Source: Vibrio neonatus
GTDB lineage: Bacteria; Pseudomonadota; Gammaproteobacteria; Enterobacterales; Vibrionaceae
Direction: 5' to 3'
Assembly (NCBI RefSeq): GCF_024346975.1
Contig: NZ_AP024885.1
Location: 2,356,001-2,420,000 of the forward strand
DNA length: 64,000 bases
Position 1 is the first letter of the stretch, and each line of letters begins with the position of its first letter. Positions 52,912 to 62,402 of the stretch are shown here, piece by piece. The notes under the pieces were generated by a model. That model was not told the DNA's origin and searched no databases. It saw only the letters and a program-made list of their open reading frames with translations. The position numbers were made by a program, and so were the translations under genes.

Positions 52912-54051
52912 TTAAATTTGCTGTCCAAGTTTCAGTAACGCCGCAATATTTCGCGAGGAGCGAATAAGGTTTTCATCAGCTTTTTCTAGCACTTGAGAAA
53001 GTGTTTGTGGTGATGGGATAGTGCCAAAAATACAGTTAAAACTGCTATAAAGCTCATCTATTTCATGACCAAGAGAACCTGCTATTCCAATAACAGGAAT
53101 ACCTTTATTTTCGGCTCTATTTGCAATGCCAAAAGGGGCTTTTCCACTAAGGGTTTGATTATCCATTTTCCCTTCGCCGGTTATTACTAGATCGGCGTTT
53201 TCAAGTATTTTATCGGCATCTAATAAATCTAAAACAACCTCTATTCCTTGTTTAAGGGTCAACATAGGAAATAGCAATGAGAGCCCCATAGGAACGCCAC
53301 CTGCAGCGCCGAAACCTGAAGAATTAAAGTGCTTAATCCCCGTTAAATTAAAACTCTTGGTCGAAAAATGAAATATGGCCTCATCTAGAGATTCCACTAA
53401 TAACGAATCCGCTCCTTTCTGTGGAGCAAATACATAACTTGCCCCTTTATCCCCCACCAAAGGGTTACTCACATCACAAGCTAGAATAATCGGCACTTGC
53501 TTACAACGTGCATGCACGCTTGATAAATCAATCGTGTGTACCTTTGATAAGGCCAAGCCACCAGCAGGTAGCAACTGACCTTCGGCGTCCAATAATTTAC
53601 CGCCTAACGCATGAATAATTCCAGCGCCAGCATCGTTGGTCGCACTACCACCTAACCCTAGCAAGATTTTAGATACGCCCAGATCCAGTGCTTCTTTTAT
53701 GATCTCACCGGTACCATAAGTACTTGTCACGGCTGGGTTTCTTTCTTCAGGCGTAATAAGATCTAGCCCAGATGCGGAAGCCACTTCAATCAAAGCGGTT
53801 TTGCCTTGCTCTAACAGTGCCCATTTAGCACACACTTGTCGGCCAAGAGGATCACTTACCCAAGAGTGCCTAACCTCTCCTTGCAGTGCATCGATTAACA
53901 CCTCAACCGTCCCCTCTCCACCATCGGCAAGAGGAAGGTGGCAATATTGCGCTGTCGGAAAGACTTCCTTAAAACCAAGCTCAATACACTGACACACCTC
54001 TTTAGCCGATAGCGACTCTTTAAATGAATCAGGGGCAATAACAATTTTCAT
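52912..54051 (-). CDS. Glycerate kinase (GlxK/GarK family)
   Basis: 379 residues from ATG 54051. 'MKIVIAPDSFKESLSAKEV' is the characteristic family start. 'LPLADGGEGTVEVLI', 'LLGLGGSATNDAGAG', 'LACDVSNPLVGDKGAS' and 'ADLVITGEGKMDNQTLSGKAP' are further conserved blocks. It phosphorylates D-glycerate to 2-phosphoglycerate. A TTG-start extension of six codons lacks homology. Beside an alginate-degrading enzyme it could serve uptake of sugar acid products, but glycerate is not a direct alginate product; the link is weak. Confidence 0.92.
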   Translation of the reverse strand: MKIVIAPDSFKESLSAKEVCQCIELGFKEVFPTAQYCHLPLADGGEGTVEVLIDALQGEVRHSWVSDPLGRQVCAKWALLEQGKTALIEVASASGLDLITPEERNPAVTSTYGTGEIIKEALDLGVSKILLGLGGSATNDAGAGIIHALGGKLLDAEGQLLPAGGLALSKVHTIDLSSVHARCKQVPIILACDVSNPLVGDKGASYVFAPQKGADSLLVESLDEAIFHFSTKSFNLTGIKHFNSSGFGAAGGVPMGLSLLFPMLTLKQGIEVVLDLLDADKILENADLVITGEGKMDNQTLSGKAPFGIANRAENKGIPVIGIAGSLGHEIDELYSSFNCIFGTIPSPQTLSQVLEKADENLIRSSRNIAALLKLGQQI

Positions 54052-54157
54052 TGGGTGAACCATATTCAATTCGTATGGACTTAATTAAACACCATAAAAA
54101 GCAGCGTTACCGCTAATTTATCTCGAAGTTGAGAGCTTTTAGCGATAAGCGATAACC

Positions 54158-54970
54158 TCAATAAGCAAACAATATCGGGTTTTCTACCTCACCCACCCCT
54201 TCTATAGAAACAGAAACGACATCCTTATTATTTAATGCTTTGGTTCTGCCTGGTGTTCCCATAAAAATAAGGTCTCCCGGTTTTAAAGTGAAATATTGAC
54301 TCAAATAACTCACTACCTTCTCTGGACTATGAATCATATTTTTGGTGCTCTCTTGTTGTACTACCTTCCCATTTAAACGAGTAGTTAGCAGTACATCGTT
54401 GAAATTGACACCTCGAGTCATAGTTGCAGCTATTGGACCAAACCCATCACTCGCTTTCGCCCGCATCCATTGTAGGTCTTGACCTTGCCAACTACGCTCA
54501 GTTAAATCGTTTCCTACTGTCACGCCCCAGATATAATTTTTAGCTTCATCTATCGAAACATTTTTCGCTGTTTTTCCAATAATAAGCACCAACTCCCCTT
54601 CAAAATGCAGATTAGTTGCCCCTTTGGGAGCGAATACAGGCTCACCAGAAAGAATCAAAGAAGAAGGTAATTTTAAGAATAATGGCGGAGGTGCAGAGGA
54701 TGGTGAACTAAGATGACTGGCGAAATTCATCCCTACCGCAAAAACTTTCTCTGGGGTCGTTGGTAATTTCATATTAATTTTGGCTATCGGTAGAGCGTTT
54801 TCTGAGGTTTTATATCGAGTAAAAATATCACCCACAATAGGGTAAACCTTATTATTCTCTAGTTTTCCGTACTGAGTAATGCCTTGATACTCAAAGCGTA
54901 TAAAACTCTCAGTATTCGCAAAGGAAGCTGTTGAAAATACAATTAAAAAAAGTATGCCTATCCATTTCAT
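54158..54970 (-). CDS. Exported fumarylacetoacetate hydrolase-fold protein
   Basis: 270 residues. A Sec signal peptide (about 1-18: 'MKWIGILFLIVFSTASFA') is followed by an FAH domain with the metal ligand motif 'LHFEGELVLIIG' (E-x-E), 'VGNDLTERSWQ' (Asp ligand) and 'LKPGDLIFMGTPGRT'. Family members are normally cytoplasmic hydrolases or decarboxylases. Here all key residues are kept but the protein is predicted to be exported, which is unusual. GGAGGAG precedes the ATG; a 10-codon upstream extension is open but would spoil the signal. Substrate unknown. Confidence 0.8.
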   Translation of the reverse strand: MKWIGILFLIVFSTASFANTESFIRFEYQGITQYGKLENNKVYPIVGDIFTRYKTSENALPIAKINMKLPTTPEKVFAVGMNFASHLSSPSSAPPPLFLKLPSSLILSGEPVFAPKGATNLHFEGELVLIIGKTAKNVSIDEAKNYIWGVTVGNDLTERSWQGQDLQWMRAKASDGFGPIAATMTRGVNFNDVLLTTRLNGKVVQQESTKNMIHSPEKVVSYLSQYFTLKPGDLIFMGTPGRTKALNNKDVVSVSIEGVGEVENPILFAY

Positions 54971-55022
54971 CTCTATCACTCCTCCTAAATATTTAAGCAT
55001 AGGAGATGTTTGATAAAGTTAA

Positions 55023-55045
55023 GGGGTCAGGTCTTGAATTTTGCA
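55023..55045 (+). repeat. 23-nt repeat, copy 2
   Basis: Exact copy of 52775-52797, here immediately downstream of TTAA and upstream of ATAATATGA. It lies between the exported FAH gene and the ssb terminator. Confidence 0.8.
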
Positions 55046-55097
55046 ATAATATGATGATTACTATCCATATTGATTGACTCCTTTATCAAGCAATAAA

Positions 55098-55123
55098 AAA
55101 ACCCAGCATCTGTGCTGGGTTTT
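55098..55123 (-). terminator. Terminator of ssb
   Basis: AAACCCAGC and GCTGGGTTT pair around ATCTGT. On the minus strand they are followed by a T run. Confidence 0.85.
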
Positions 55124-55163
55124 CTGTATTCAAAACTCTAGTTTTGTATATAAAGCCTGATCT

Positions 55164-55727
55164 CTAAAACGGAATGTCGTCGTCAAAATCCATTGGTGGC
55201 TCATTATACTGCTGAGGAGCCTGTTGTGGCTTCTGCTGTTGCGGTTGTTGCTGTGCAGGTTGGTGAACTTGAGGTTGTTGAGGCTGACCCCATCCACCTT
55301 GCTGTTGACCTTGCTGTTGACCTTGTTGCTGACCGCCGTATTGACCGCCTTGGTTTTGACCTTGGCCACCACCTTGACGAGAACCTAGCAGTTGCATTTG
55401 ACCTGTTGGCCACTGCACTACTACTTCTGTTGTGTAGCGATCTTGACCTGATTGGTCCTGCCACTTACGTGTTTGCAATTGGCCTTCGATATAAACTTGT
55501 GAACCTTTTTTCAAGTACTCACCAGCAATCTCAGCGGTTTTACCAAACAAAACAACACGATGCCATTCTGTTTTTTCACGTTGTTCGCCACTGGCTTTAT
55601 CACGCCAAGTTTCTGAAGTCGCAATTGTGATGTTTGCAATTGCATTGCCATTTGCGGCGAAACGAACCTCAGGATCCTGCCCTAAGTTACCCATAATAAT
55701 TACTTTGTTGACGCCACGGCTAGCCAT
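55164..55727 (-). CDS. ssb: Single-stranded DNA-binding protein
   Basis: 187 residues. The OB fold (about 1-112, beginning '[20 protein letters not shown]' with '[14 protein letters not shown]') is followed by a Gln/Gly/Pro-rich linker and the acidic tip DFDDDIPF that binds partner proteins such as HolC (encoded elsewhere in this window). It coats ssDNA in replication, recombination and repair, as a tetramer. It is divergent from qstR, the Vibrio arrangement. A weak LexA-like sequence near 55840 is not convincing. Confidence 0.97.
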   Translation of the reverse strand: MASRGVNKVIIMGNLGQDPEVRFAANGNAIANITIATSETWRDKASGEQREKTEWHRVVLFGKTAEIAGEYLKKGSQVYIEGQLQTRKWQDQSGQDRYTTEVVVQWPTGQMQLLGSRQGGGQGQNQGGQYGGQQQGQQQGQQQGGWGQPQQPQVHQPAQQQPQQQKPQQAPQQYNEPPMDFDDDIPF

Positions 55728-56012
55728 GTATCACTCCATTTACTTTTTATTTGCGCTAATACGCCAAGCATAACACGCATAACGGACTACTTAAATCACT
55801 AGAAAGTGTAATAGAGAGGCAGACCAATAGATAACATCTATACAAAAGCAGAAACAGTTGTTTGCATTTTTTTCGGCTTATTACGCAATTTTATGCAACA
55901 AAGAACATGAAACAGGGCTTTTTATTGAATATAATCGCAAAAAGTTAGTGTCATGTTTCTCAAATTGGAAAGATTTAAAAGAAACTGACCGTAGTTAACA
56001 GGGAGAAAAAGT

Positions 56013-56648
56013 ATGTATTTTGATGGAATAAATTCTCAGCTTTTTTTGCATGAGAGCAGCGGGTTTAGTGACGAGGTAATTCAACAATTACAAGAGAAAT
56101 CAAAGCTAACCCTGTACCCTCTCGAAGAGTGGCATATGCACTATAAGCCCAGTTTAACACCCGTTATTTTAGTGGATTACAATGACCCCACATTTGACCC
56201 TTTGGACTTTGAAAACCCAAGTACACCTGGGAAGCACATCAATATGGTCATTACTCAAGCGCCACTACAACTGAAAACGACAGACTTACTTAAATACGGT
56301 CGTTTGCGCGGTATTTTCTATAAACAACAATCCTTTGATGACATTGTGCTGGGGTTGCAAACGCTGAGCCAAGGTCAGTCATGGCTAAGTAGAGCCGTCA
56401 ACGAGCAGTTGATTTCTTATTATCAATCCGTGTTGGTTCGCTATGCTCCGCCGCACACCATTGACTTAACGCGACGAGAAATGGAAGTTCTGGAAGCACT
56501 AAGAATAGGTAAATCCAACTTTGGGCTGGCTGAACAATTATTCATTAGTGAGCACACGATAAAGTCTCATTTATATAAGATCTTTCGCAAAATTAAGGTG
56601 AAAAACAGAGAAGAAGCGGTTCTATGGGCTCATCATTTTCTGCCATAA
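56013..56648 (+). CDS. qstR: LuxR-type regulator, QstR/VpsT/CsgD family
   Basis: 211 residues. The N-terminal receiver-like domain lacks most phosphorylation residues. WLSR at 124-127 matches the W[FLM][TS]R cyclic di-GMP motif described for VpsT. The C-terminal LuxR helix-turn-helix (150-205) has 'LTRREMEVLEALRIGKSNFGLAEQLFISEHTIKSHLYKIFRKIKV'. Location between ssb and galU next to uvrA matches V. cholerae qstR (VC0396), the TfoX- and HapR-dependent activator of DNA uptake and type VI secretion. The identity is inferred from family plus position. Confidence 0.82.
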   Translation: MYFDGINSQLFLHESSGFSDEVIQQLQEKSKLTLYPLEEWHMHYKPSLTPVILVDYNDPTFDPLDFENPSTPGKHINMVITQAPLQLKTTDLLKYGRLRGIFYKQQSFDDIVLGLQTLSQGQSWLSRAVNEQLISYYQSVLVRYAPPHTIDLTRREMEVLEALRIGKSNFGLAEQLFISEHTIKSHLYKIFRKIKVKNREEAVLWAHHFLP

Positions 56649-56755
56649 AGCAATAAAATTGCAGATTTAACCTAAGTGTATTTTATATCGCCTAATTCTA
56701 ATGATAGAGTTAGGCAAAACTATTTAATTATAATGACTCAGTTAGGTTACCCCTC

Positions 56756-57634
56756 ATGATTAAAAAATGCCTTTTTCCTGCAGCAGGTTACGGGACTCGC
56801 TTCCTACCCGCGACCAAATCAATGCCAAAAGAAATGATGCCTGTCGTTAATAAACCTCTTATTGAATACGGTGTTGAAGAAGCCATTCAAGCAGGTATGG
56901 ATGCAATGTGTATTGTGACCGGTCGTGGCAAACACTCAATCATGGATCACTTTGATAAGAACTATGAACTTGAACATCAAATTCAAGGCACTAATAAAGA
57001 AGCATTACTCGTAGACATTCGTAATGTCATTGAGTCAGCTAACTTTACCTACATTCGCCAACGCGAAATGAAAGGCTTAGGTCACGCCATTCTAACGGGG
57101 CGTGAACTAGTCGGTGATGAACCTTTTGCAGTTGTTCTTGCTGATGACTTGTGTGTCAATGAAGAACAAGGCGTTCTAGCGCAAATGGCCGCGCTTTATA
57201 AGCAGTTCCGCTGCTCTATTGTGGCTGTGCAAGAAGTGCCTGAAGATGAAACACACAAGTATGGTGTGATCAAAGGTGAAGTAATCAAAGACGACATCAT
57301 CCGCGTTGATGACATGGTAGAAAAACCAGAAGCAGGAACAGCGCCAAGCAATCTAGCTATCATTGGTCGTTATATTTTAACCCCTGATATCTTTGATCTT
57401 ATTGAAGAAACAGAACCAGGCAAAGGCGGTGAAATTCAAATCACTGATGCCCTGCTTAAACAAGCTAAAGCCGGTTGTGTGCTTGCCTACAAATTTAAAG
57501 GCACTCGTTTTGATTGCGGTAGCGTAGAAGGCTACATCGAAGCCACTAATTACTGCTTTGAAAACATCTATCTAAAAGATAAAAAAGCCACTGAACTTGG
57601 CAAAAAATCGACATTAAAAGAACCTATCAAGTAA
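56756..57634 (+). CDS. galU: UTP-glucose-1-phosphate uridylyltransferase
   Basis: 292 residues. 'CLFPAAGYGTRFLPATKSMPKEMMPVVNKPLIEYGVEEA' carries the nucleotide-binding G-x-G-T-R and K-x-P-K motifs. It makes UDP-glucose for LPS, capsule and trehalose or glycogen metabolism. Downstream is a terminator whose T tail is the centre of a LexA-like box for uvrA. Confidence 0.97.
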   Translation: MIKKCLFPAAGYGTRFLPATKSMPKEMMPVVNKPLIEYGVEEAIQAGMDAMCIVTGRGKHSIMDHFDKNYELEHQIQGTNKEALLVDIRNVIESANFTYIRQREMKGLGHAILTGRELVGDEPFAVVLADDLCVNEEQGVLAQMAALYKQFRCSIVAVQEVPEDETHKYGVIKGEVIKDDIIRVDDMVEKPEAGTAPSNLAIIGRYILTPDIFDLIEETEPGKGGEIQITDALLKQAKAGCVLAYKFKGTRFDCGSVEGYIEATNYCFENIYLKDKKATELGKKSTLKEPIK

Positions 57635-57657
57635 AACGATAGCCACTCTCAATCTTA

Positions 57658-57687
57658 AAAACAGTGACCTAGTGTCACTGTTTTTTT
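57658..57687 (+). terminator. Terminator of galU
   Basis: AAACAGTGAC pairs with GTCACTGTTT around CTAGT, followed by seven T. Confidence 0.9.
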
Positions 57688-57695
57688 ATCCAGTA
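57676..57695 (+). promoter_or_regulatory. LexA-like SOS box overlapping the galU terminator
   Basis: CACTGTTTTTTTATCCAGTA. It has CTG, ten bases, CAG, and 15 or more of 20 positions agree with TACTGTATATATATACAGTA. It begins in the terminator stem and ends 65 bases before the uvrA start, so LexA could control uvrA. Confidence 0.6.
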
Positions 57696-57760
57696 TTTAT
57701 TTGCAGTCGTTTAAAGCTATGTAATACTTGGCAGATGATTATGTAATTGAGCAGGATTAG

Positions 57761-60586
57761 ATGGATACTATCGACGTTCGTGGTGCTAGAACTCACAACC
57801 TTAAAAACATCAACCTCACTATTCCAAGAGATAAACTGACGGTTATCACCGGCCTATCCGGTTCTGGTAAGTCATCTTTGGCTTTTGATACTTTATACGC
57901 CGAGGGTCAACGTCGCTATGTTGAGTCTTTGTCAGCCTATGCCCGCCAATTTTTATCTTTGATGGAAAAGCCAGATGTTGACCATATTGAAGGTCTGTCA
58001 CCTGCTATTTCAATAGAACAAAAATCAACCTCTCATAACCCCCGTTCAACAGTGGGTACCATTACCGAAGTGTATGATTACCTTCGTTTATTGTATGCCC
58101 GAGTTGGCGAACCTCGTTGTCCTGAGCATAAAGAGCCTCTATCTGCTCAAACCATTACTCAAATGGTCGACAAAGTGCTTGAGTTGCCAGAAGGCTCAAA
58201 AATGATGTTGCTGGCTCCGATTGTTAAAGAGCGCAAAGGGGAACACGTTAAAACCTTCCAAAACCTCGCTTCACAAGGCTTTATTCGTGCGCGTATTGAT
58301 GGTGATATTTGCGATCTTTCCGATCCACCGACGTTAGAATTACATAAAAAACACACCATTGAAGTCGTCGTCGATCGCTTCAAAGTGCGCAGCGATCTTC
58401 AGCAGCGCCTTGCTGAATCCTTTGAGACCACTTTAGAGCTCTCTGGCGGGATTGCCGTCGTCGCCTCTATGGATAAAAGTGACCAAGAAGAGATCATTTT
58501 CTCTGCTAACTTTGCTTGTCCACGCTGTGGTTATAGCATGCAAGAATTAGAGCCAAGACTGTTCTCTTTCAACAACCCTGCAGGGGCTTGTCATACTTGT
58601 GACGGGCTTGGGGTACAGCAATATTTTGATGAAAGCCGAGTGGTTTTAGATGACAATCTAAGTATTGCCGAGGGAGCAATCAAAGGCTGGGATCAAAAGA
58701 ACTATTATTACTTCCAGATGCTAGGTGCATTGGCAGAACATTATGATTTTGACTTGTATGCGCCTTTTAAATCTCTGCCGAAGAAGATCAGAGAGATCAT
58801 ATTAAAAGGCTCGGGACGCACCGAGATCGAATTTAAATACATCAATGATCGTGGTGATATTCGAGTTAAAACTCATCCATTTGAAGGCATTCTAAATACA
58901 TTAGAGCGTCGCTATCACGATACTGAATCCAATTCTGTACGTGAAGATCTTGCCAAGTATATCTCGACTCGCTCTTGCACCAGCTGTGATGGCACTCGAT
59001 TACGACAAGAAGCGCGTAACGTATTTGTAGACGATACGCCATTGCCTAGCATTGTCGAGATGAGCATTAGCGAAGCATTAGACTTCTTTAAAAACATGAA
59101 TCTCGAAGGGCAAAAAGCGCAAATAGCCGATAAGATCATGAAAGAGATCAACGATCGCTTAAGCTTTTTGGTTAACGTTGGCCTTAACTACCTCAACCTC
59201 TCTCGCAGTGCTGAAACCCTATCTGGTGGTGAAGCGCAGCGTATCCGTTTGGCTAGCCAAATTGGTGCAGGTTTAGTCGGTGTAATGTATGTATTAGATG
59301 AGCCTTCCATTGGCCTGCACCAAAGAGATAATGAACGCTTACTTGGCACCCTCACCCATTTGCGTGATCTTGGCAACACCGTGCTTGTGGTAGAGCATGA
59401 CGAAGATGCCATTCGAACTGCAGACCATATTATTGATATAGGCCCCGGCGCAGGGGTACATGGCGGACACGTTGTTGCAGAAGGGACTTATGACGATATC
59501 ATCAACAACCCTGACTCACTGACCGGACAATACCTAAACGGCACCAAAGAAATCGCGATTCCGAAAAAGCGAACTCCTGTCGATAAAGAAAAATTAATCG
59601 TGCTAAAAGGCGCGTCAGGTAACAATTTAAAAACCGTTGATCTGACTATTCCTTGTGGATTGTTTACTTGTGTCACTGGGGTATCAGGTTCAGGTAAATC
59701 AACCTTAATTAATGACACCTTCTTTAAGATTGCGCATAGAGAACTCAACGGCGCAACCACCAGCAATCCAAGCGCTTATGATACGGTAGATGGCTTACAG
59801 CATTTTGATAAAGTGATCGATATTGACCAAAGCCCTATCGGTCGCACCCCAAGATCAAACCCTGCCACTTACACCGGAATATTTACACCGATTCGTGAGT
59901 TGTTTGCTGGCACTCAAGAGTCTCGTTCTCGCGGTTATAAGCCGGGTAGATTTAGCTTTAACGTACGAGGTGGCCGCTGTGAAGCGTGTCAAGGCGATGG
60001 TGTAATCAAAGTTGAAATGCACTTCCTGCCAGACGTTTATGTACCTTGTGACTCTTGTAAAGGCAAACGCTACAATCGTGAAACCTTAGAAGTTAAATAC
60101 AAAGGTAAGTCCATCGATGAAGTGCTGAATATGACGGTGGAAGATGCACATGCTTTCTTTGAACCTGTGCCTGTCATCGCCAGAAAGCTAAAAACTTTAA
60201 TTGATGTGGGGCTTTCGTATATTCGTTTAGGGCAAGCGGCAACAACGCTATCAGGTGGTGAAGCACAACGTGTGAAATTAGCCCGTGAATTATCTAAGCG
60301 TGATACTGGAAAAACCTTGTATATTTTGGATGAACCTACCACAGGATTGCACTTTCATGATATACAACAGTTACTTACTGTTTTACATCGCCTGCGCGAT
60401 CACGGTAATACAGTAGTGGTTATCGAACACAACCTTGATGTGATAAAAACCGCAGACTGGATTGTCGATCTTGGCCCTGAAGGGGGACAAGGTGGTGGTG
60501 AAATTGTCGCAACCGGTACACCAGAGCAAGTAGCGAAAGTAAAAGGCTCACATACCGCTCACTTTTTAAAGCCTATGCTTAAATAA
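57761..60586 (+). CDS. uvrA: UvrABC excinuclease subunit A
   Basis: 941 residues (E. coli 940). It has two ABC ATPase halves with Walker [20 protein letters not shown] and [15 protein letters not shown]. The signature '[19 protein letters not shown]' and a second '[18 protein letters not shown]' are present. Zinc modules are '[30 protein letters not shown]' and '[29 protein letters not shown]'. It detects bulky lesions with UvrB in nucleotide excision repair. A LexA-like box lies upstream. Confidence 0.98.
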   Translation: MDTIDVRGARTHNLKNINLTIPRDKLTVITGLSGSGKSSLAFDTLYAEGQRRYVESLSAYARQFLSLMEKPDVDHIEGLSPAISIEQKSTSHNPRSTVGTITEVYDYLRLLYARVGEPRCPEHKEPLSAQTITQMVDKVLELPEGSKMMLLAPIVKERKGEHVKTFQNLASQGFIRARIDGDICDLSDPPTLELHKKHTIEVVVDRFKVRSDLQQRLAESFETTLELSGGIAVVASMDKSDQEEIIFSANFACPRCGYSMQELEPRLFSFNNPAGACHTCDGLGVQQYFDESRVVLDDNLSIAEGAIKGWDQKNYYYFQMLGALAEHYDFDLYAPFKSLPKKIREIILKGSGRTEIEFKYINDRGDIRVKTHPFEGILNTLERRYHDTESNSVREDLAKYISTRSCTSCDGTRLRQEARNVFVDDTPLPSIVEMSISEALDFFKNMNLEGQKAQIADKIMKEINDRLSFLVNVGLNYLNLSRSAETLSGGEAQRIRLASQIGAGLVGVMYVLDEPSIGLHQRDNERLLGTLTHLRDLGNTVLVVEHDEDAIRTADHIIDIGPGAGVHGGHVVAEGTYDDIINNPDSLTGQYLNGTKEIAIPKKRTPVDKEKLIVLKGASGNNLKTVDLTIPCGLFTCVTGVSGSGKSTLINDTFFKIAHRELNGATTSNPSAYDTVDGLQHFDKVIDIDQSPIGRTPRSNPATYTGIFTPIRELFAGTQESRSRGYKPGRFSFNVRGGRCEACQGDGVIKVEMHFLPDVYVPCDSCKGKRYNRETLEVKYKGKSIDEVLNMTVEDAHAFFEPVPVIARKLKTLIDVGLSYIRLGQAATTLSGGEAQRVKLARELSKRDTGKTLYILDEPTTGLHFHDIQQLLTVLHRLRDHGNTVVVIEHNLDVIKTADWIVDLGPEGGQGGGEIVATGTPEQVAKVKGSHTAHFLKPMLK

Positions 60587-60604
60587 CAACAAAGGACGCA
60601 ACCA

Positions 60605-62374
60605 ATGGCAACCCTGTTAACTACAGGTACATTACTTGAAAAAAAGACTCCTAAAGTACCGTTTAACAGGCGTTTTCTGCTGTTTATGGGGATTATCTTC
60701 CTCATCGCGACCCACTTCTTCTCCCCCAACCCTGGGGGAGCAGGATTAGCGCTATCTTTTAATCCTCCAGTGTGGGCGTTTTTGAGTATTGCACTTGGTA
60801 TTGCCATGTATCAAACCGCCAATAATCGCGCCATCAAATACTCAAAAATGACCGTGGCTCTGTTTATCAGCTGTTTGTTGATGACCTTGCCCGTACTATT
60901 ACCCAATGCCAATGTTGAGATTGTACTGCCAAGGTTAATCGGATTATGGGCCGGCTTTTTTCTGTTCCTATCTTTTCAGCAATTTAGATTTAGTAATGAA
61001 GAAAAGCAGCGACTACTGTGGTTTATTTTATTTTCGGTCGCCATTGAAGCGCTATTTGGTTGGGTGCAATACACATTACTGTCACCGGGTAATCCATTTG
61101 GATACGACACACTTAGAAATCGTCCTTATGGCATCTTTCAGCAACCTAATGTCATGGCTAGCTTCTTAGCCACAGGACTGGTGCTTTCTGGGTACTTACT
61201 CGCAAGACAGCCTCACGACAAATACTTAAAGTGGCGACAAAAAATCTCCTTCTTGTATGCCATTCCGCTACTGACAATCCCTTTATTGGTGGTGCTAGCT
61301 TCTAGAACCGGTTGGCTAGGCGCTATCATTGCGGTTGCTATGGTCTCGCCTTATCTGTATCGCTTTGCCTTGCGCTCACGAGCCATCATTTGGTCTGCTG
61401 CGGTTTTGATTGGACTCGCTATTGGTGTCGGCTTGACCTTCACGGGCAGCAGTCAGTCATTAATCAGCCAAAAAGCCGACCTAGAAAGTGCACGTGCTTA
61501 TACCTTCCCGCAGGGGATTGATATGATTATCGAACGCCCTATTTCAGGTTATGGCTACGGAAAATTTGAATCGGCTTATATTGTCTATACCGCAAGACAG
61601 CACCAAATAAACCCTGACTATCCTGCTGGTTTACCTTCGATGGACCATCCGCACAATGAACTACTGATGTGGGGAATTGAAGGAGGCATAATACCTTTAG
61701 TCGGGATATTTCTGGCAATGGGGTTTGTGCTATACCGCTTGTATATGGTCAGGCATGGCACTCGCGTTGGCATCTTGGCACTCTTCATACCGATAGTGCT
61801 ACATACGCAATTAGAATACCCCTTCTATCACTCTGCTATCCACTGGGTATCATTTATTGTTCTGCTGTATTGGGTCGATCAACGTACTGCACGTTATCGT
61901 CCACAAAGCTTTGGCCGCATGAGTAAAATGTTCCTACGCAGTGCCAGTTTGATATTACCTATATTAACCTGCGTCTACATGGTGACAGCGCTACAGACCA
62001 ATTATGTTCTGACTCAATTTGAACATTCTAAGCCTAAAAATCCAGATATCTTAGATAGGGTGACAAACCCAATAGCATGGAAAGATCGTTACGAATGGGA
62101 TATTAACAGCACCTTGTTAAACATCGGCATTGCCACCGATCAAAAGCAACATATTCAAGCCTATGTTGATTGGTCACTCCCGTTTATAAAAGACAAGCCA
62201 CGCCCTGCGCTATACAAAAACTTAATACTGGCGTATTTAGCTCTAGACCAACAGCAGATGGCGAATGCAATTCGCAGTGAAGCGGAGTTTTTATTCCCTA
62301 AGGTGGACTTTAGCACTGTATCGTTACAGAGAATTAAGGTGAGTAAGGCGCAACCTACCACCAGCGACGAGTAA
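60605..62374 (+). CDS. pglL: PglL-type O-oligosaccharyltransferase
   Basis: 589 residues, about 12-13 membrane segments. The Wzy_C/O-antigen ligase core has 'NRPYGIFQQPNVMASFLATGLVL', and 'SMDHPHNELLMWGIEGGIIPLVG' carries the catalytic-type His. A C-terminal soluble extension follows. It starts 18 bases after uvrA. V. cholerae VC0393 in the same place was shown to transfer glycans onto protein Ser/Thr. The WaaL ligase family is the alternative, but the length and neighbourhood favour PglL. Confidence 0.85.
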   Translation: MATLLTTGTLLEKKTPKVPFNRRFLLFMGIIFLIATHFFSPNPGGAGLALSFNPPVWAFLSIALGIAMYQTANNRAIKYSKMTVALFISCLLMTLPVLLPNANVEIVLPRLIGLWAGFFLFLSFQQFRFSNEEKQRLLWFILFSVAIEALFGWVQYTLLSPGNPFGYDTLRNRPYGIFQQPNVMASFLATGLVLSGYLLARQPHDKYLKWRQKISFLYAIPLLTIPLLVVLASRTGWLGAIIAVAMVSPYLYRFALRSRAIIWSAAVLIGLAIGVGLTFTGSSQSLISQKADLESARAYTFPQGIDMIIERPISGYGYGKFESAYIVYTARQHQINPDYPAGLPSMDHPHNELLMWGIEGGIIPLVGIFLAMGFVLYRLYMVRHGTRVGILALFIPIVLHTQLEYPFYHSAIHWVSFIVLLYWVDQRTARYRPQSFGRMSKMFLRSASLILPILTCVYMVTALQTNYVLTQFEHSKPKNPDILDRVTNPIAWKDRYEWDINSTLLNIGIATDQKQHIQAYVDWSLPFIKDKPRPALYKNLILAYLALDQQQMANAIRSEAEFLFPKVDFSTVSLQRIKVSKAQPTTSDE

Positions 62375-62402
62375 TCCCTCACTGGTGGTTTAGCTCTCGT
62401 GG

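Noticed and set aside
55193..55630. Long plus-strand frame opposite ssb
   Set aside because: Produced by the Gln/Gly-rich linker composition; ssb on the minus strand is unmistakable.
55835..55860. LexA box upstream of ssb
   Set aside because: CTATACAAAAGCAG keeps only parts of both half-sites (CTAT instead of CTGT, GCAG instead of ACAG); the match at uvrA is far better.
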